The position numbers were made by a program, and so were the translations under genes. A stretch of 64,000 nucleotides of DNA. It comes from Prolixibacteraceae bacterium UBA1413. Lineage in GTDB: Bacteria; Bacteroidota; Bacteroidia; Bacteroidales; Prolixibacteraceae. Positions 55,353 to 64,000 of the stretch are shown here, one piece after another (the first letter of the stretch is position 1; each line of letters opens with the position of its first letter). The stretch is from NCBI GenBank assembly GCA_002304925.1, contig DBPT01000032.1, forward strand, positions 1 to 64,000, read 5' to 3'. The notes beneath the pieces were generated by a model. The model was not told the DNA's origin. It saw only the letters and a program-made list of their open reading frames with translations, and made no database searches.

Positions 55353-57092
55353 ATGAAAATGAAGATATTCCTGATGCTTGCCGGAGTGGCGCTCCTGGCT
55401 TCGCTGCGTGACAGCCATGCGTGCACCAACCTGATCATCACCCGCGGGGCCAGTAGCGATGGTTCGGTGATGATCACCTATTCCGCTGACTCTCACACCC
55501 GCTATGGTGCTCTTTCCTTTTATCCCGCCGCCGACCACGCCCCGGGAACGGCCTGCGAAATCTACCACTACGAAAACGGCCGCCTTCTGGGTACCATCCC
55601 CGAAGTTCCCCATACCTTTTCGGTGATCCAGTTCATGAACGAACACCAGGTGGCCATCGGGGAGACTACCTTCGGAGGTCATGACTCCCTGCAGTCACAG
55701 CCGGGAGCCATTCTCGACTACGGCTCCCTGATGAAGATAGGCCTTCAGCGCGCCCAAACCGCCCGCGAACTGATGAAGGTGATCACCAACCTGGTGGCAG
55801 AATATGGATACGCCTCCCACGGAGAGTCCTTGTCCATCTCCGATAAGAATGAAGCCTGGATCATGGAAATCATCGGCAAAGGGAAATATGAGAAGGGAGC
55901 CGTATGGGTGGCCCTTCGCATCCCCGACGGCATGGTTAGCGGCCACGCCAACCAGGCACGCATCACCACCTTTCCCTTCCAGAAGGTCAACAACTGGGAC
56001 GACGCCACCCAGACCGTCTACCACTCCCCTGATGTTATCTCCTTCGCCAAAAAACAGGGCTTTTATAAAGGTCCTGACAATGCTTTCAGTTTTTCCGATG
56101 TTTACAATCCCGTGAATTTCGGAGGCGCCCGCTATTGCGACGCCCGCGTATGGTCCCTCTTCAGGAAGATCAGCGGAGAGATCCGCGAAAACGATGATTA
56201 CACCCGCTATGTCATGGGCAACTTTGACCGTCACCCGTCGATGATTGACAAAAGCCCCAATCCCAACGGTTTCGTCTCCAACAGGCTTCCCCTCTGGGTG
56301 AAGCCCGATGCGCCGGTGACCCTGCAGCAGGTAATGGCCGCCATGCGCGACCATTACGAGGATACTCCCCTCGACATGCGCCATGACCCGGGAGCGGGAC
56401 CCTTCGCCCTCCCCTACCGCTGGCGCCCCATGGAGTTCACCGTCGACAGCGTCACCTACCTCAACGAAAGAGCCGTGGCCACCCAGCAAACGGGATACAG
56501 CTTCGTAGCCCAGTCGCGTTCAGGACTCCCCGACCCCGTGGGAGGCATCTTCTGGTTCGGCGTCGACGATGCCGACGGTTGCGTATACGCCCCCATGTAC
56601 TGCGGCATACGCCAGGTCCCCGAAAGTTATGCCGTGGGAAACGGATCCATGATCTCCTGGTCGGAAACGTCGGCATTCTGGACCTTCAGCCAGGTCAATA
56701 ACTGGGCCTACACCCGCTACAATAGTATCCACCCCGAAATTGAAGAACTCCAGGCGGAGACCGAAAACCGCTTCTTCACCGAAACCGCCATGGTCGACCA
56801 GCATGCAGGGGAACTTTACCTCCGGAATCCCGGTGACGCCTTCGACTATGTCACAGCTTATTCGGTCTATACGGGGAATAAACTGGTGGCCGACTGGAAA
56901 GCCTTTTACCACTACCTCTTCATGAAATACGTCGACGGCAACATGAAAGTCACCCAAGGGCGCCGCCTCCTGGACAACGGAAACGGCAAAAACATACCCC
57001 CCTCCCCGAAATTTCCGGGATACGGAAAAAACTGGGAACGGATCATGATCGGGGGAACCGGCGACCGCCTGGTGGTCCCGGCACAGGATTGA
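55353..57092 (+). CDS. C69 family dipeptidase
   Basis: A 579-residue N-terminal-nucleophile hydrolase of peptidase family C69 (PepD-like). The signal peptide ends at DSHA and exposes Cys24 of CTNLIITRGASSDGSVM as the new N-terminus, so export itself creates the catalytic nucleophile. The following GDS-like and GE(T)TFGGHDSL, HGESLSISDKNEAWIMEIIG and SGHANQARIT motifs fit the family. It cleaves dipeptides, here outside the cytoplasm. It lies between glycan genes but has its own promoter, so its link to them is unclear. Confidence 0.92.
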   Translation: MKMKIFLMLAGVALLASLRDSHACTNLIITRGASSDGSVMITYSADSHTRYGALSFYPAADHAPGTACEIYHYENGRLLGTIPEVPHTFSVIQFMNEHQVAIGETTFGGHDSLQSQPGAILDYGSLMKIGLQRAQTARELMKVITNLVAEYGYASHGESLSISDKNEAWIMEIIGKGKYEKGAVWVALRIPDGMVSGHANQARITTFPFQKVNNWDDATQTVYHSPDVISFAKKQGFYKGPDNAFSFSDVYNPVNFGGARYCDARVWSLFRKISGEIRENDDYTRYVMGNFDRHPSMIDKSPNPNGFVSNRLPLWVKPDAPVTLQQVMAAMRDHYEDTPLDMRHDPGAGPFALPYRWRPMEFTVDSVTYLNERAVATQQTGYSFVAQSRSGLPDPVGGIFWFGVDDADGCVYAPMYCGIRQVPESYAVGNGSMISWSETSAFWTFSQVNNWAYTRYNSIHPEIEELQAETENRFFTETAMVDQHAGELYLRNPGDAFDYVTAYSVYTGNKLVADWKAFYHYLFMKYVDGNMKVTQGRRLLDNGNGKNIPPSPKFPGYGKNWERIMIGGTGDRLVVPAQD

Positions 57093-57096
57093 ACCG

Positions 57097-57960
57097 TCAT
57101 CCCTGGTTGTAAAACCGGGCGCTCTCCTCAAAGGTAGCAGGATCCATCTCGACAAAGATATTTTTCAATCCCCCCTTTCCAGCAGCATTGAAAAATTCTT
57201 TCCAGTCGACCACGCCCTGGCCAAGGGCCACATTTCTGTTCTGCAGAAAAGACCAGTCGGCAAGGTGAGCTGAGATGAACCGCCCGGGATATTTGTTGAA
57301 ATAATCGGCCGCCCGGAAACCTATGTTGACCACCGCAACCTGAAATTGCATCTTTACCAGGTCAGGGTCCAACCACCTGAGCAGTTCGTCGTAAATCAAC
57401 ACCCCGTCCATCTTTTCAAATTCGCCGTGGTGGTTATGAAAACCCGTCTGGATGCCTGCGGCTTTGGTCTTCCGGCCAATCTCGTTTAACTCGTCGGCCG
57501 CCCTTTTCCAGTCATCCATGGTGGCATTTCCGGGTAATCCGAAACTGGAGAGGATGATCTGCTTCTGTCCCGAATCTGCGGCAAAGGCAATACGGTCGTC
57601 GAGGTGATCACGTAACTCAGCCATCCCGTAATGGGTACTCTCAAATGTCAGTCCGGCATCGTTAATGACCATAAGCATCTCCCTGCCGGAATATTTCATC
57701 AAAGGAGTCCAGCCATACCCCGGTGGAGAACACATCTCCACGGTTTCATAGCCAAGACCGGCCATTTTCTTCAGGGTACCTGGAAAGTCCTTCAACAGCT
57801 CCTCCCTGATCGTCCACACCTGAAATCCCAGGGGAAGTTTATACATTTTTCCCGCCGGCACGGCTTGCAGGGTGAAAGGCAATTGGGTGACCATCGCGGC
57901 TCCCCCGAGAGCCAGCGACGCGCCCAGAAATTTTCTTCTTGAAATACTTTTCATATTCAT
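57097..57960 (-). CDS. Tat-exported sugar phosphate isomerase/epimerase-like protein
   Basis: A TIM-barrel protein of the xylose isomerase-like AP_endonuc_2 group. The frame opens at 58029, but MNMKSISRRKFLGASLALGG at 57960 is the real start (287 aa) and is a twin-arginine signal. Barrel features: VWTIREELLKDFPGTLKKMAGLGYETVEM, HYGMAEL, GFHNHHGEFE (metal-site His) and FVEMDP (Glu). Proteins like this are often encoded with Gfo/Idh/MocA oxidoreductases and act on keto or inositol-type sugars. It is downstream of such a gene here, 219 nt away. Confidence 0.85.
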   Translation of the reverse strand: MNMKSISRRKFLGASLALGGAAMVTQLPFTLQAVPAGKMYKLPLGFQVWTIREELLKDFPGTLKKMAGLGYETVEMCSPPGYGWTPLMKYSGREMLMVINDAGLTFESTHYGMAELRDHLDDRIAFAADSGQKQIILSSFGLPGNATMDDWKRAADELNEIGRKTKAAGIQTGFHNHHGEFEKMDGVLIYDELLRWLDPDLVKMQFQVAVVNIGFRAADYFNKYPGRFISAHLADWSFLQNRNVALGQGVVDWKEFFNAAGKGGLKNIFVEMDPATFEESARFYNQG

Positions 57961-58179
57961 CGTAAAATGGTTGTAAAATTTAGCTTCCGTTATTTTCGCT
58001 GTAAAAATGATGCTGTAATTTATCGTCATGTGCAGTCACAACTGCAATTTTTGGCGGAAGGGTCCGGATTCTTCCTGTGCTGTCATACGTACACCCACGG
58101 AGCCATCCGAAATCCGAAATAAGCATTCTGTCGATCACCAATATTCTCTTCGTTCTTACGTGTCTTCGTGTTACAAATA

Positions 58180-59685
58180 TTACAGCTCCCATCCCGGCCG
58201 GTATTCGCGGGTGAGGAACCTGTTGGCTTCGGGCAGGTTGGTGATTTTCATGGCGGAAGCGTCGTATTCCACGATCTTCCCGGCCTGAAGGGCCACAGCT
58301 CCCATCAGGATGGTTTCGGTTACCGGACCGGCATGGATGAAACTTCCCGGTGAGGGGGTCCCGTTCCGGAACGCATCGATCCAGATTGAGTTTCCGCGTG
58401 GACCCTCTTCTTCTTGTTCCTCCTGTTTCAGCCATTTCATCTTCGATTCGGGCACCAGCACCGGTTTTTCACCCCGGAAGCCGCTGATGATTTTTCCCTT
58501 GTCGCCCACGAACATCATCCCTTCGGGGGAGAGGGTTTTGCCTGCCGACCGGAGTTCTTCGGGCACCAGGGGACGCATTCCTCCGTCGTACCATATCAGG
58601 TCGAAGGGCGGCAGGGTCTTCCCGGCAGTAAAATGAAAACGGATCATACAGGAGAGCGGAAACGCCACATCATTTTTCAATCCCCGCGATACCCCGTTGT
58701 CGAGAATGGAGGTTGTGGTGCCATAAGCTTCAGCGCTGACGGAAGGCTCCTGAATTCCCAGGGTGAGGAAAAGGGGGAAGAGGCTGTAATGACCCATGTC
58801 GGCGATGCTACCTCCGCCAAAGTCATACCACCCACGGAAGACAGCGTGAGTATAATGGGGATGGTAAGGCCTGTCGGGAACGGGTCCCAGCCAAAGAGGC
58901 CAGTCAAATCCCCCGGGCACCGGCACGACCTCAGAAGGGTTGGCCTGCCACTGCGGCCAAACCGGACGGTTAGACCAGTTGTGGATCTCCCGAAGGGTGC
59001 CGATAAAACCGGCATCGATCCACCCTTTGATGGTGTCGTATCCGGGACAGTAGCTCCACGCCAGCAAGTGACTCCCCACTCCCGCCGTCCCCGCCAGGGC
59101 AATGGTCCGTCGCGCTTCGTTCATCCGGTTCGCAATGGGCTTGTGTGTCACCACATGTTTACCTTTCCGCATCGCCGCAATGGCAATGGCAGCATGCAGA
59201 TGATCAGGGGTCATGATCTTCACGGTGTCGAAATCCTTCTCCTTCTCAAACAACTCCCTGAAATCGGCATACGACGGACAGCTATACCGCGATACTCCTT
59301 TTGCTTTTGCATAATACTTCTGAACAAATTCCTGCCCCACATCCCTGCCGCCGGGAATGCCGCTCATTTTGGAACCCCAGGAGGGATCCCCCAGGGCACG
59401 GCGTATGTCATTCTTCAGTCCGTCGGCCGACCAGTCGACATAGTCGGTAGTGAACTTGTTGGGATCGCAGACCGCTACAATCCGGACGGATGGATCGGCA
59501 ATCAGGGTGGTCATCTCGCGGAGACCCTGTGTGCCGCAGCCGATGTAAGCAATGGCCAGCTGGTCGCTCGGAGCGGTGTGTCCACGTCCTCCGAATACGC
59601 TCCGCGGCAGGATGGTGAAACCTGCCGCTGCCGCAGCTGTCGTCTCCAGAAATCTGCGGCGGTTGATTTTTAAGGTAGATGTCAT
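58180..59685 (-). CDS. Tat-exported Gfo/Idh/MocA family oxidoreductase
   Basis: A 501-residue NAD(P)-dependent oxidoreductase-like protein with a twin-arginine signal (NRRRFLETTAAAAAGFTILP). A Rossmann fold begins at LAIAYIGCGTQGLREMTTLI, and the family EKP-like site appears as VVTHKPIANRMNEARR; the second half is the alpha/beta dimer domain with YDFGGGSIADMGHYSLFP. The secreted Bacteroidetes group of this family oxidises sugars or glycosides at C3, using tightly held cofactor. It fits with the DUF1080 protein and the isomerase for a 3-keto-sugar route, which is inference. A 419-codon frame on the + strand is its antisense shadow. Confidence 0.9.
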   Translation of the reverse strand: MTSTLKINRRRFLETTAAAAAGFTILPRSVFGGRGHTAPSDQLAIAYIGCGTQGLREMTTLIADPSVRIVAVCDPNKFTTDYVDWSADGLKNDIRRALGDPSWGSKMSGIPGGRDVGQEFVQKYYAKAKGVSRYSCPSYADFRELFEKEKDFDTVKIMTPDHLHAAIAIAAMRKGKHVVTHKPIANRMNEARRTIALAGTAGVGSHLLAWSYCPGYDTIKGWIDAGFIGTLREIHNWSNRPVWPQWQANPSEVVPVPGGFDWPLWLGPVPDRPYHPHYTHAVFRGWYDFGGGSIADMGHYSLFPLFLTLGIQEPSVSAEAYGTTTSILDNGVSRGLKNDVAFPLSCMIRFHFTAGKTLPPFDLIWYDGGMRPLVPEELRSAGKTLSPEGMMFVGDKGKIISGFRGEKPVLVPESKMKWLKQEEQEEEGPRGNSIWIDAFRNGTPSPGSFIHAGPVTETILMGAVALQAGKIVEYDASAMKITNLPEANRFLTREYRPGWEL

Positions 59686-59809
59686 AGTTTTACGCTTCAG
59701 TTATAAGGTTTTGGATTATTCTCCTGAAAGGTAGGTAAATTTTGGCAATCTCCCCCCTCCTTACAAAACCTGATTCTCTTTTTTCCGTACACATTCAGGA
59801 TAAAAAGCA

Positions 59810-61249
59810 ATGCATATGTCTTCAGGCCCCAAAAAAACGATGAACCGTCAGGCTGCTGTGGCGGGCCGGTTTTATCCGGGAACGGAAAAAAGACTCCGGG
59901 AGGAAGTCCGTGAATTGTTTGTGAATGCCAAACCTCCCTTACGTCCCGGAGAGGTTCCCCGGGCGCTTATCGTGCCCCATGCGGGATATGTCTTCAGTGG
60001 CGGCGTAGCCGCTTCAGCTTTCAGCCAGATTTCAGGCACCGTCTCCCCTGAACGGGTTTTTGTGATCGCCTCCAGCCACCGTTATCATTTCCCCGGAGCC
60101 GCTCTTTTCATGTCGGGGAATTATGAAACACCCCTGGGCGAAGTAGCTGTCGACAGGGATACCTGCCGGCAGCTGACGGAACAAAACCCCCTCTTCACCG
60201 CCCGGGAAGAGGCCCACCTCGACGAACACAGCCTCGAAGTGCAGCTCCCCTTCCTCCAGGAGAAGCTGACACCCTCCTTTTTATTGGTTCCCATCATCCT
60301 CGGAACCCAAAAACCTGCCGAATGCAAAAGTCTGGCCGATACCCTCCGTCCTTTTTTCACCCCCGGGAACCTCTTCGTCATCAGCTCCGACCTATCTCAT
60401 TATCCGAGCTATGAAGATGCCGTGAAGACCGACAGGATTACCACGGAAGCCATTCTCGCCAATTCCCCGCCGCACTTGCTTGCCGTTCTCGAGGAGAACC
60501 GAAAACAGAAAACCGAAGGATTGGCGACTTCGCTCTGCGGGTGGACGTCGGTACTCACGCTTCTGAACATCACCACGGGCATGGAAGTGGATTATGCCTG
60601 GGTTGACTACCGGAATTCGGGCGATGAACCCATGTACGGCGACCGTGACCGGGTGGTGGGCTACAGTGCCGTGGCCGTTTTTGGAAAAGAAGAATCTTCA
60701 TTCTCTCTTTCCGAAGAGGAAAAAGCAGAGTTGCTGAAGATCGCGGAACAGTCCATCCTGAAAAAAGTCATCACCGGCGAACGGATCCTCCCCGAAGAGC
60801 TTCCCCAGGAAGGACGTCTCTCGGAACCCGCCGGAGCTTTCGTAAGCATATATATCTCCGGAAAACTGCGCGGCTGCATCGGAAGCTTTAACAGCGGGGA
60901 TCCCCTGGCAAAAGTGGTAAACCAGGCCGCATTTTCCGCCGCTCAGGACCACCGCTTCAATCCACCTGAAACAGATGAACTGGAGAATATGATCCTGGAA
61001 ATTTCCGTGCTGACTCCCCTGAAGCGAATCCACTCCCCCGAAGAGATCATCATGGGAAAACATGGCATCTACATAAAATCGGGATTCTCCTCGGGGACTT
61101 TCCTTCCCCAGGTGGCGCAAAAATACGGGTGGAACAGGGAAGAATTCCTGGGACGTTGTTCGCGCGACAAAGCCGGACTGGGATGGGAAGGATGGAAGAC
61201 GGCGGAATTATTTACCTACGAAGCTATTGTCTTTAAGAATAAAAAATGA
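59810..61249 (+). CDS. MEMO1-AMMECR1 fusion (AmmeMemoRadiSam system B+A)
   Basis: A 479-residue fusion of two conserved proteins. Residues about 10-285 are the MEMO1-like domain (AmmeMemoRadiSam B), with RAAVAGRFYPG-like QAAVAGRFYPGT, VPHAGYVFSG, and the metal/active-site-like HxDEHSLEVQLPFLQ and SSDLSHYPSYEDA motifs. Residues about 300-479 are AMMECR1 (protein A): PAGAFVSIYISGKLRGCIGSF and a C-terminal LGWEGWKTAELFTYEA. A radical SAM partner usually completes the system but is not in the window. The substrate of this system is not settled. Confidence 0.9.
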   Translation: MHMSSGPKKTMNRQAAVAGRFYPGTEKRLREEVRELFVNAKPPLRPGEVPRALIVPHAGYVFSGGVAASAFSQISGTVSPERVFVIASSHRYHFPGAALFMSGNYETPLGEVAVDRDTCRQLTEQNPLFTAREEAHLDEHSLEVQLPFLQEKLTPSFLLVPIILGTQKPAECKSLADTLRPFFTPGNLFVISSDLSHYPSYEDAVKTDRITTEAILANSPPHLLAVLEENRKQKTEGLATSLCGWTSVLTLLNITTGMEVDYAWVDYRNSGDEPMYGDRDRVVGYSAVAVFGKEESSFSLSEEEKAELLKIAEQSILKKVITGERILPEELPQEGRLSEPAGAFVSIYISGKLRGCIGSFNSGDPLAKVVNQAAFSAAQDHRFNPPETDELENMILEISVLTPLKRIHSPEEIIMGKHGIYIKSGFSSGTFLPQVAQKYGWNREEFLGRCSRDKAGLGWEGWKTAELFTYEAIVFKNKK

Positions 61250-61255
61250 AAAATT

Positions 61256-62410
61256 TCATTTTCTATTCTTTTCGGCGAAGGCAATGAGCCGGCGGGCTAC
61301 CTCCTCGAGGGTTTCATTTTTCTTGGCAAAACAGAAACGGAGATATTCCGTGTTTTTCCCCTTATGCATAAATAACGAAAGCGGCATGGCGGCGACACCC
61401 GCCTCTTCGATAAGACGATTGGCAAAGAGTTGGTCGGGTTCCTGGGAAATATTCCGGAAGTTCACCAGCTGAAAAAAGCTTCCCTGCGATGGTTGGAGGA
61501 TATAGGGCGATCCCTTCAGCAGCCGGTTGAAGTAATTGCGTTTCCCCTGATAGAATTCGGTTATCTCATTGGCTGTGTTTTCCGATTCCATGTAAGCAGC
61601 CAGGGCATGCTGAAACGGAGCATTGACATTGAATACTTCGAATTCGTGGATTTTCCGGAATTCCGTCATCAGGTTTTCCGGCGCCAGGCACCAGGCCAAT
61701 CCCCATCCGTTGATGTGGTAAACGGGACCCGGAGAGGAGATGATAAAACTGCGGCTGGCAAGGTTCTCAAATTCCCCCAGACTCAAATGTTTATCCTGAT
61801 CAAAAGAAAGATATTCAAAAGTTTCGTCGCTCACGATGTAAATGCCGGTCCCAGCGGTCAGGTGCTGCAACTGAAGTATCTCTTCCTTCCCCAAAACCGT
61901 ACCCGTGGGATTGTGCGGAGAATTCACGATGATCATCCGCGTTTTGGTGCTGATCATTTTGCGCAGGTCTTCCCACTCAATTTTAAAACCCGGTTCTTTC
62001 AGAGGCATTATTACGGGGGTTCCTCCGTTGAGCCTGACCATCGGGCTGAAAGCCGTATAGGAAGGCTCGAAAATAATCACTTCCTCGCCTTCATTAACAA
62101 CGGTAGTGATGGCCGTGGAAATAGCCTGGAAAACGCCGGCACAGATGGTAACCTCTGTTTGCGGATCGTACCGCTTTCCGTACTGATTAAAATACTGCTC
62201 CGAGATTCTTTCACGTAACGGAAGAATCCCTTCGACAGGGGCGTAGTTGTTATACTGGTGCTCTACGAACGATCCCGCCAGTCCGGCAAGTTTCGGGGGA
62301 CAGTTAAACTCCGTAATCCCCAGGGACATGTCAATGGCGCCCTTGCCCATGGCCATATTCCGCATGTTCCATAAAAAACTTCCTTGTGTATCCGGTACTT
62401 TGGATTGCAT
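61256..62410 (-). CDS. Aminotransferase-fold protein lacking the PLP lysine
   Basis: A 384-residue fold-type I class I/II aminotransferase, closest in pattern to the methionine/kynurenine aminotransferases (YbdL/KAT). It keeps YAPVEGILPLRERISE, the cofactor-phosphate region, NSPHNPTGTVLGKEE and the C-terminal carboxylate Arg (LRFCFAKK). The lysine motif, normally SFGKTYHxTGWK, reads SSPGPVYHINGWG: the catalytic Lys is Pro, and the SDEVYE Tyr is Phe (SDETFE). I checked the codons (CCC at the Lys position). The normal transamination reaction therefore looks impossible. It may be a pseudoenzyme or use another chemistry. It converges on the MEMO-AMMECR1 gene 6 nt away; an AT-rich palindrome at the junction may end both transcripts. 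Confidence 0.85.
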   Translation of the reverse strand: MQSKVPDTQGSFLWNMRNMAMGKGAIDMSLGITEFNCPPKLAGLAGSFVEHQYNNYAPVEGILPLRERISEQYFNQYGKRYDPQTEVTICAGVFQAISTAITTVVNEGEEVIIFEPSYTAFSPMVRLNGGTPVIMPLKEPGFKIEWEDLRKMISTKTRMIIVNSPHNPTGTVLGKEEILQLQHLTAGTGIYIVSDETFEYLSFDQDKHLSLGEFENLASRSFIISSPGPVYHINGWGLAWCLAPENLMTEFRKIHEFEVFNVNAPFQHALAAYMESENTANEITEFYQGKRNYFNRLLKGSPYILQPSQGSFFQLVNFRNISQEPDQLFANRLIEEAGVAAMPLSLFMHKGKNTEYLRFCFAKKNETLEEVARRLIAFAEKNRK

Positions 62411-62492
62411 AAAACTTACGCTTTAAAATGAATCGTTAACTATGTCAGGTGGGTTTTTAGATTACCACAAAGGTAATCATTATTCTCATCGC

Positions 62493-63221
62493 TCAACCGT
62501 CAAACACTTCTTTTAGAATTTGCAGCGATTTCAGCGGATTCAGATTTCCGAAATGAAGGGAATAATACTCCATTAACTTGTTTAACAAGATATTACGTTG
62601 ATTTCTGGTGGTTTTCACCCGGAAGAGGTCCATGACCTGCAGCGACTGAAGAGTGATCAACAGGTGCGTGGTTTCCTGATCCATAAAGGATGAATGAAGC
62701 GGTTCACGGTCTACGACCACCCCCTTTTTCATGTCGAACCATCCCTTGTCGGGGGAGTGTCGGGTCAGGGGATAAATTCCGAGCCAGGCCGACAGGTGGA
62801 CCAGGAACCACATGTGGAAAAGGGCAACGCCTTCTTCCATGGTGTCAAAGAAAAGGAGAGCGTTTTCAAGGAAATCGTAAAGATCGGGGTTTGGCTCCTC
62901 TTCCTGCAGTATTTTGCAGAGGATTTCCGTCAGAAAGATAGCCTGCGTGGATTTATGAATGTCATAGGGAAGGGAGACATAGGGATGCCAGATCGAGCTC
63001 TCTTTCAGGCGTTGCAATTCCCGGGTTTTCTTCTGGTACGATTCCGTTTCCAGGAGAAAGAGGGGCTGCATGGCGGAGGCTTTGTTTGCCGAACGGCGGC
63101 CATGGGTGGCATTCACCATGTAGGACTGCCTGCCGAATTTTTCGGTATACATGGTGACAATCAAGCTGTTGTCACCGTATTTTGTGCTATGTAGCACAAT
63201 GCCCCTGGTTTTTTCAAGCAT
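62493..63221 (-). CDS. recO: DNA repair protein RecO
   Basis: A 242-residue RecO, which helps RecR and RecF load RecA on SSB-coated single-stranded DNA and anneals strands. N-terminal OB fold (KTRGIVLHSTKYGDNSLIVTMYTEKFGRQSYMV) followed by the helical domain (AIFLTEILCKILQEEEPNPDLYDFL). The zinc-finger cysteines of many RecO proteins are absent, as is common in Bacteroidetes. It follows porZ, 56 nt away, on the same strand. Confidence 0.9.
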   Translation of the reverse strand: MLEKTRGIVLHSTKYGDNSLIVTMYTEKFGRQSYMVNATHGRRSANKASAMQPLFLLETESYQKKTRELQRLKESSIWHPYVSLPYDIHKSTQAIFLTEILCKILQEEEPNPDLYDFLENALLFFDTMEEGVALFHMWFLVHLSAWLGIYPLTRHSPDKGWFDMKKGVVVDREPLHSSFMDQETTHLLITLQSLQVMDLFRVKTTRNQRNILLNKLMEYYSLHFGNLNPLKSLQILKEVFDG

Positions 63222-63277
63222 TTTTCTCGGATCGTACGTTCATCAATCGGCGCATGAAGGAAGCGGGCGGTTTCGGG

Positions 63278-64000
63278 TCATCTGATAAACAAAAGTTTGA
63301 GAATGCAGGTCTTGTCTCCGGAAGCGTCGGCGCAGAAGATCAAGTAAACCCCTGTGCTGACGCGGTTTCCGTTAAGGTTTTTCCCGTCCCAGACGACGTT
63401 GCTTCCCAGCGATTTCCCCTTGAAAACCAGGTTGCCAGCGATATCCGTGATGCGCACGTCGGTGTTTTGTAACAGACCGGTAATGGTAATATTGCCGGTA
63501 TAGGTCTCCCGCACGGGATTCGGGTAAACGTAGGCCTCCGAATAGTCCTCCTTTCCCGGGGGAGCATCACCCTGGTAAGAGATCAGTCCCTTGTCGGTGC
63601 CGATGTAGAGTTCACCGGTTTTTTCATTCATGGCCATGCTGGTGATGGTATTTGACAACAGGGGACTGTTCTCCGAAGTGAAATGAAGAATTTCGGTATC
63701 GCCCCGCGATGAAACGAGATAAACCCCGGAATTACGCGTTCCCAGCCATTTCCTGTTTGCCCCGTCGACCACGATGGAAGTAACCGTTTCGGTCTCCAGA
63801 AGGGGATGATAAATCCCGTCGTTCAATTCCAGACTGGGCTGGTAGGCATAATACTCCTCATCTTTCCACACCCGTTCGGGATTGGCAAAAACAGCGATCC
63901 CCTTGGATGTGCCCACCCAGATTTCACCGTTAAGATCTTCCGCGATGGAATAGACGTCGTTCATCCTGTTGTAAATGACCAGTTCCCCGTTGTTGAAATA
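63278..64000 (-). CDS. porZ: PorZ, type IX secretion component (C-terminal part)
   Basis: The frame runs open through the right edge of the window, so only about the last 241 residues are seen. It shows two-component-regulator-type propeller blades (DLNGEIWVGTSKGIAVF, NRKWLGTRNSGVYLV, MNEKTGELYIGTDKGL), then the PorZ tail EAYVYPNPVRETYTGNITI, VRITDIAGNLVFKGKSLG, WDGKNLNGNRVSTGVYLIF and ...KLLFIR, which resembles a T9SS sorting domain. PorZ belongs to the surface attachment complex that links T9SS cargo to anionic lipopolysaccharide. Its presence means the organism has T9SS. Confidence 0.85.
   Translation of the reverse strand, partial: YFNNGELVIYNRMNDVYSIAEDLNGEIWVGTSKGIAVFANPERVWKDEEYYAYQPSLELNDGIYHPLLETETVTSIVVDGANRKWLGTRNSGVYLVSSRGDTEILHFTSENSPLLSNTITSMAMNEKTGELYIGTDKGLISYQGDAPPGKEDYSEAYVYPNPVRETYTGNITITGLLQNTDVRITDIAGNLVFKGKSLGSNVVWDGKNLNGNRVSTGVYLIFCADASGDKTCILKLLFIR

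Noticed and set aside
58414..59673. 419-codon open frame on the + strand
   Set aside because: Antisense to the Gfo/Idh/MocA gene; no start context or family features.

Overview
The window reads as chromosomal DNA of a Bacteroidota bacterium, probably a free-living or gut/sediment polysaccharide degrader. The signs are a subtype-iii (Bacteroidetes-type) T6SS with TssN and TssO, a PorZ-type end of the type IX secretion machinery, a SusC/SusD pair with a hybrid two-component system, and TAnnTTTG-like -7 elements. No rRNA or tRNA gene was seen.

Layout. (1) 1-8000: a CRISPR array (42 complete 37-nt repeats plus one cut by the left edge), an AT-rich leader, then a leftward operon of cas2 (long N-terminal extension), a primase-polymerase, cas1, a small Csx15-like protein, a half-length CARF protein and a Can2/Card1-type CARF nuclease. 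This is the adaptation and cyclic-oligoadenylate side of a type III system. No Csm/Cmr/Cas10 gene lies in the window, so the effector must be left of the array or elsewhere. (2) 8046-28385: the T6SS. It contains an M23 peptidase, tssO, tssN, a peptidoglycan-binding/papain-like putative effector, a PAAR-M91 metalloprotease effector with an overlapping candidate immunity gene, vgrG, two hcp, tssC, tssB and tssH leftward, and tssG, tssK, tssE, tssF and a PKD-repeat surface protein rightward. (3) 28400-31550: a patchwork region with an AT-rich carbonic anhydrase gene, a Fic gene behind a strong palindrome, and decayed ATPase (DUF4143) fragments. (4) 31583-59685: carbohydrate region. It contains a metallophosphoesterase lipoprotein, a double DUF1080 protein, GH31, HTCS regulator, SusC, SusD, CE1-like esterase, GH127, a giant GH3, a C69 dipeptidase, and Tat-exported TIM-barrel isomerase and Gfo/Idh/MocA oxidoreductase genes. 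The set suggests an arabinose- and xylose-containing plant glycan as substrate (inference). (5) 59810-64000: MEMO1-AMMECR1 fusion, an aminotransferase-like protein lacking the PLP lysine, recO, and the 3' end of porZ.

The most informative observations are these. Independent spacers fall into families that differ mainly at codon third positions, and their coding sense is always opposite to the predicted crRNA, which is what an RNA-targeting system selecting the same phage proteins would give. A 179-bp non-coding element is duplicated without gaps 4.7 kb apart in the glycan locus. An aminotransferase family member has proline where the catalytic lysine should be. The CRISPR operon carries a primase-polymerase and a half-CARF protein.
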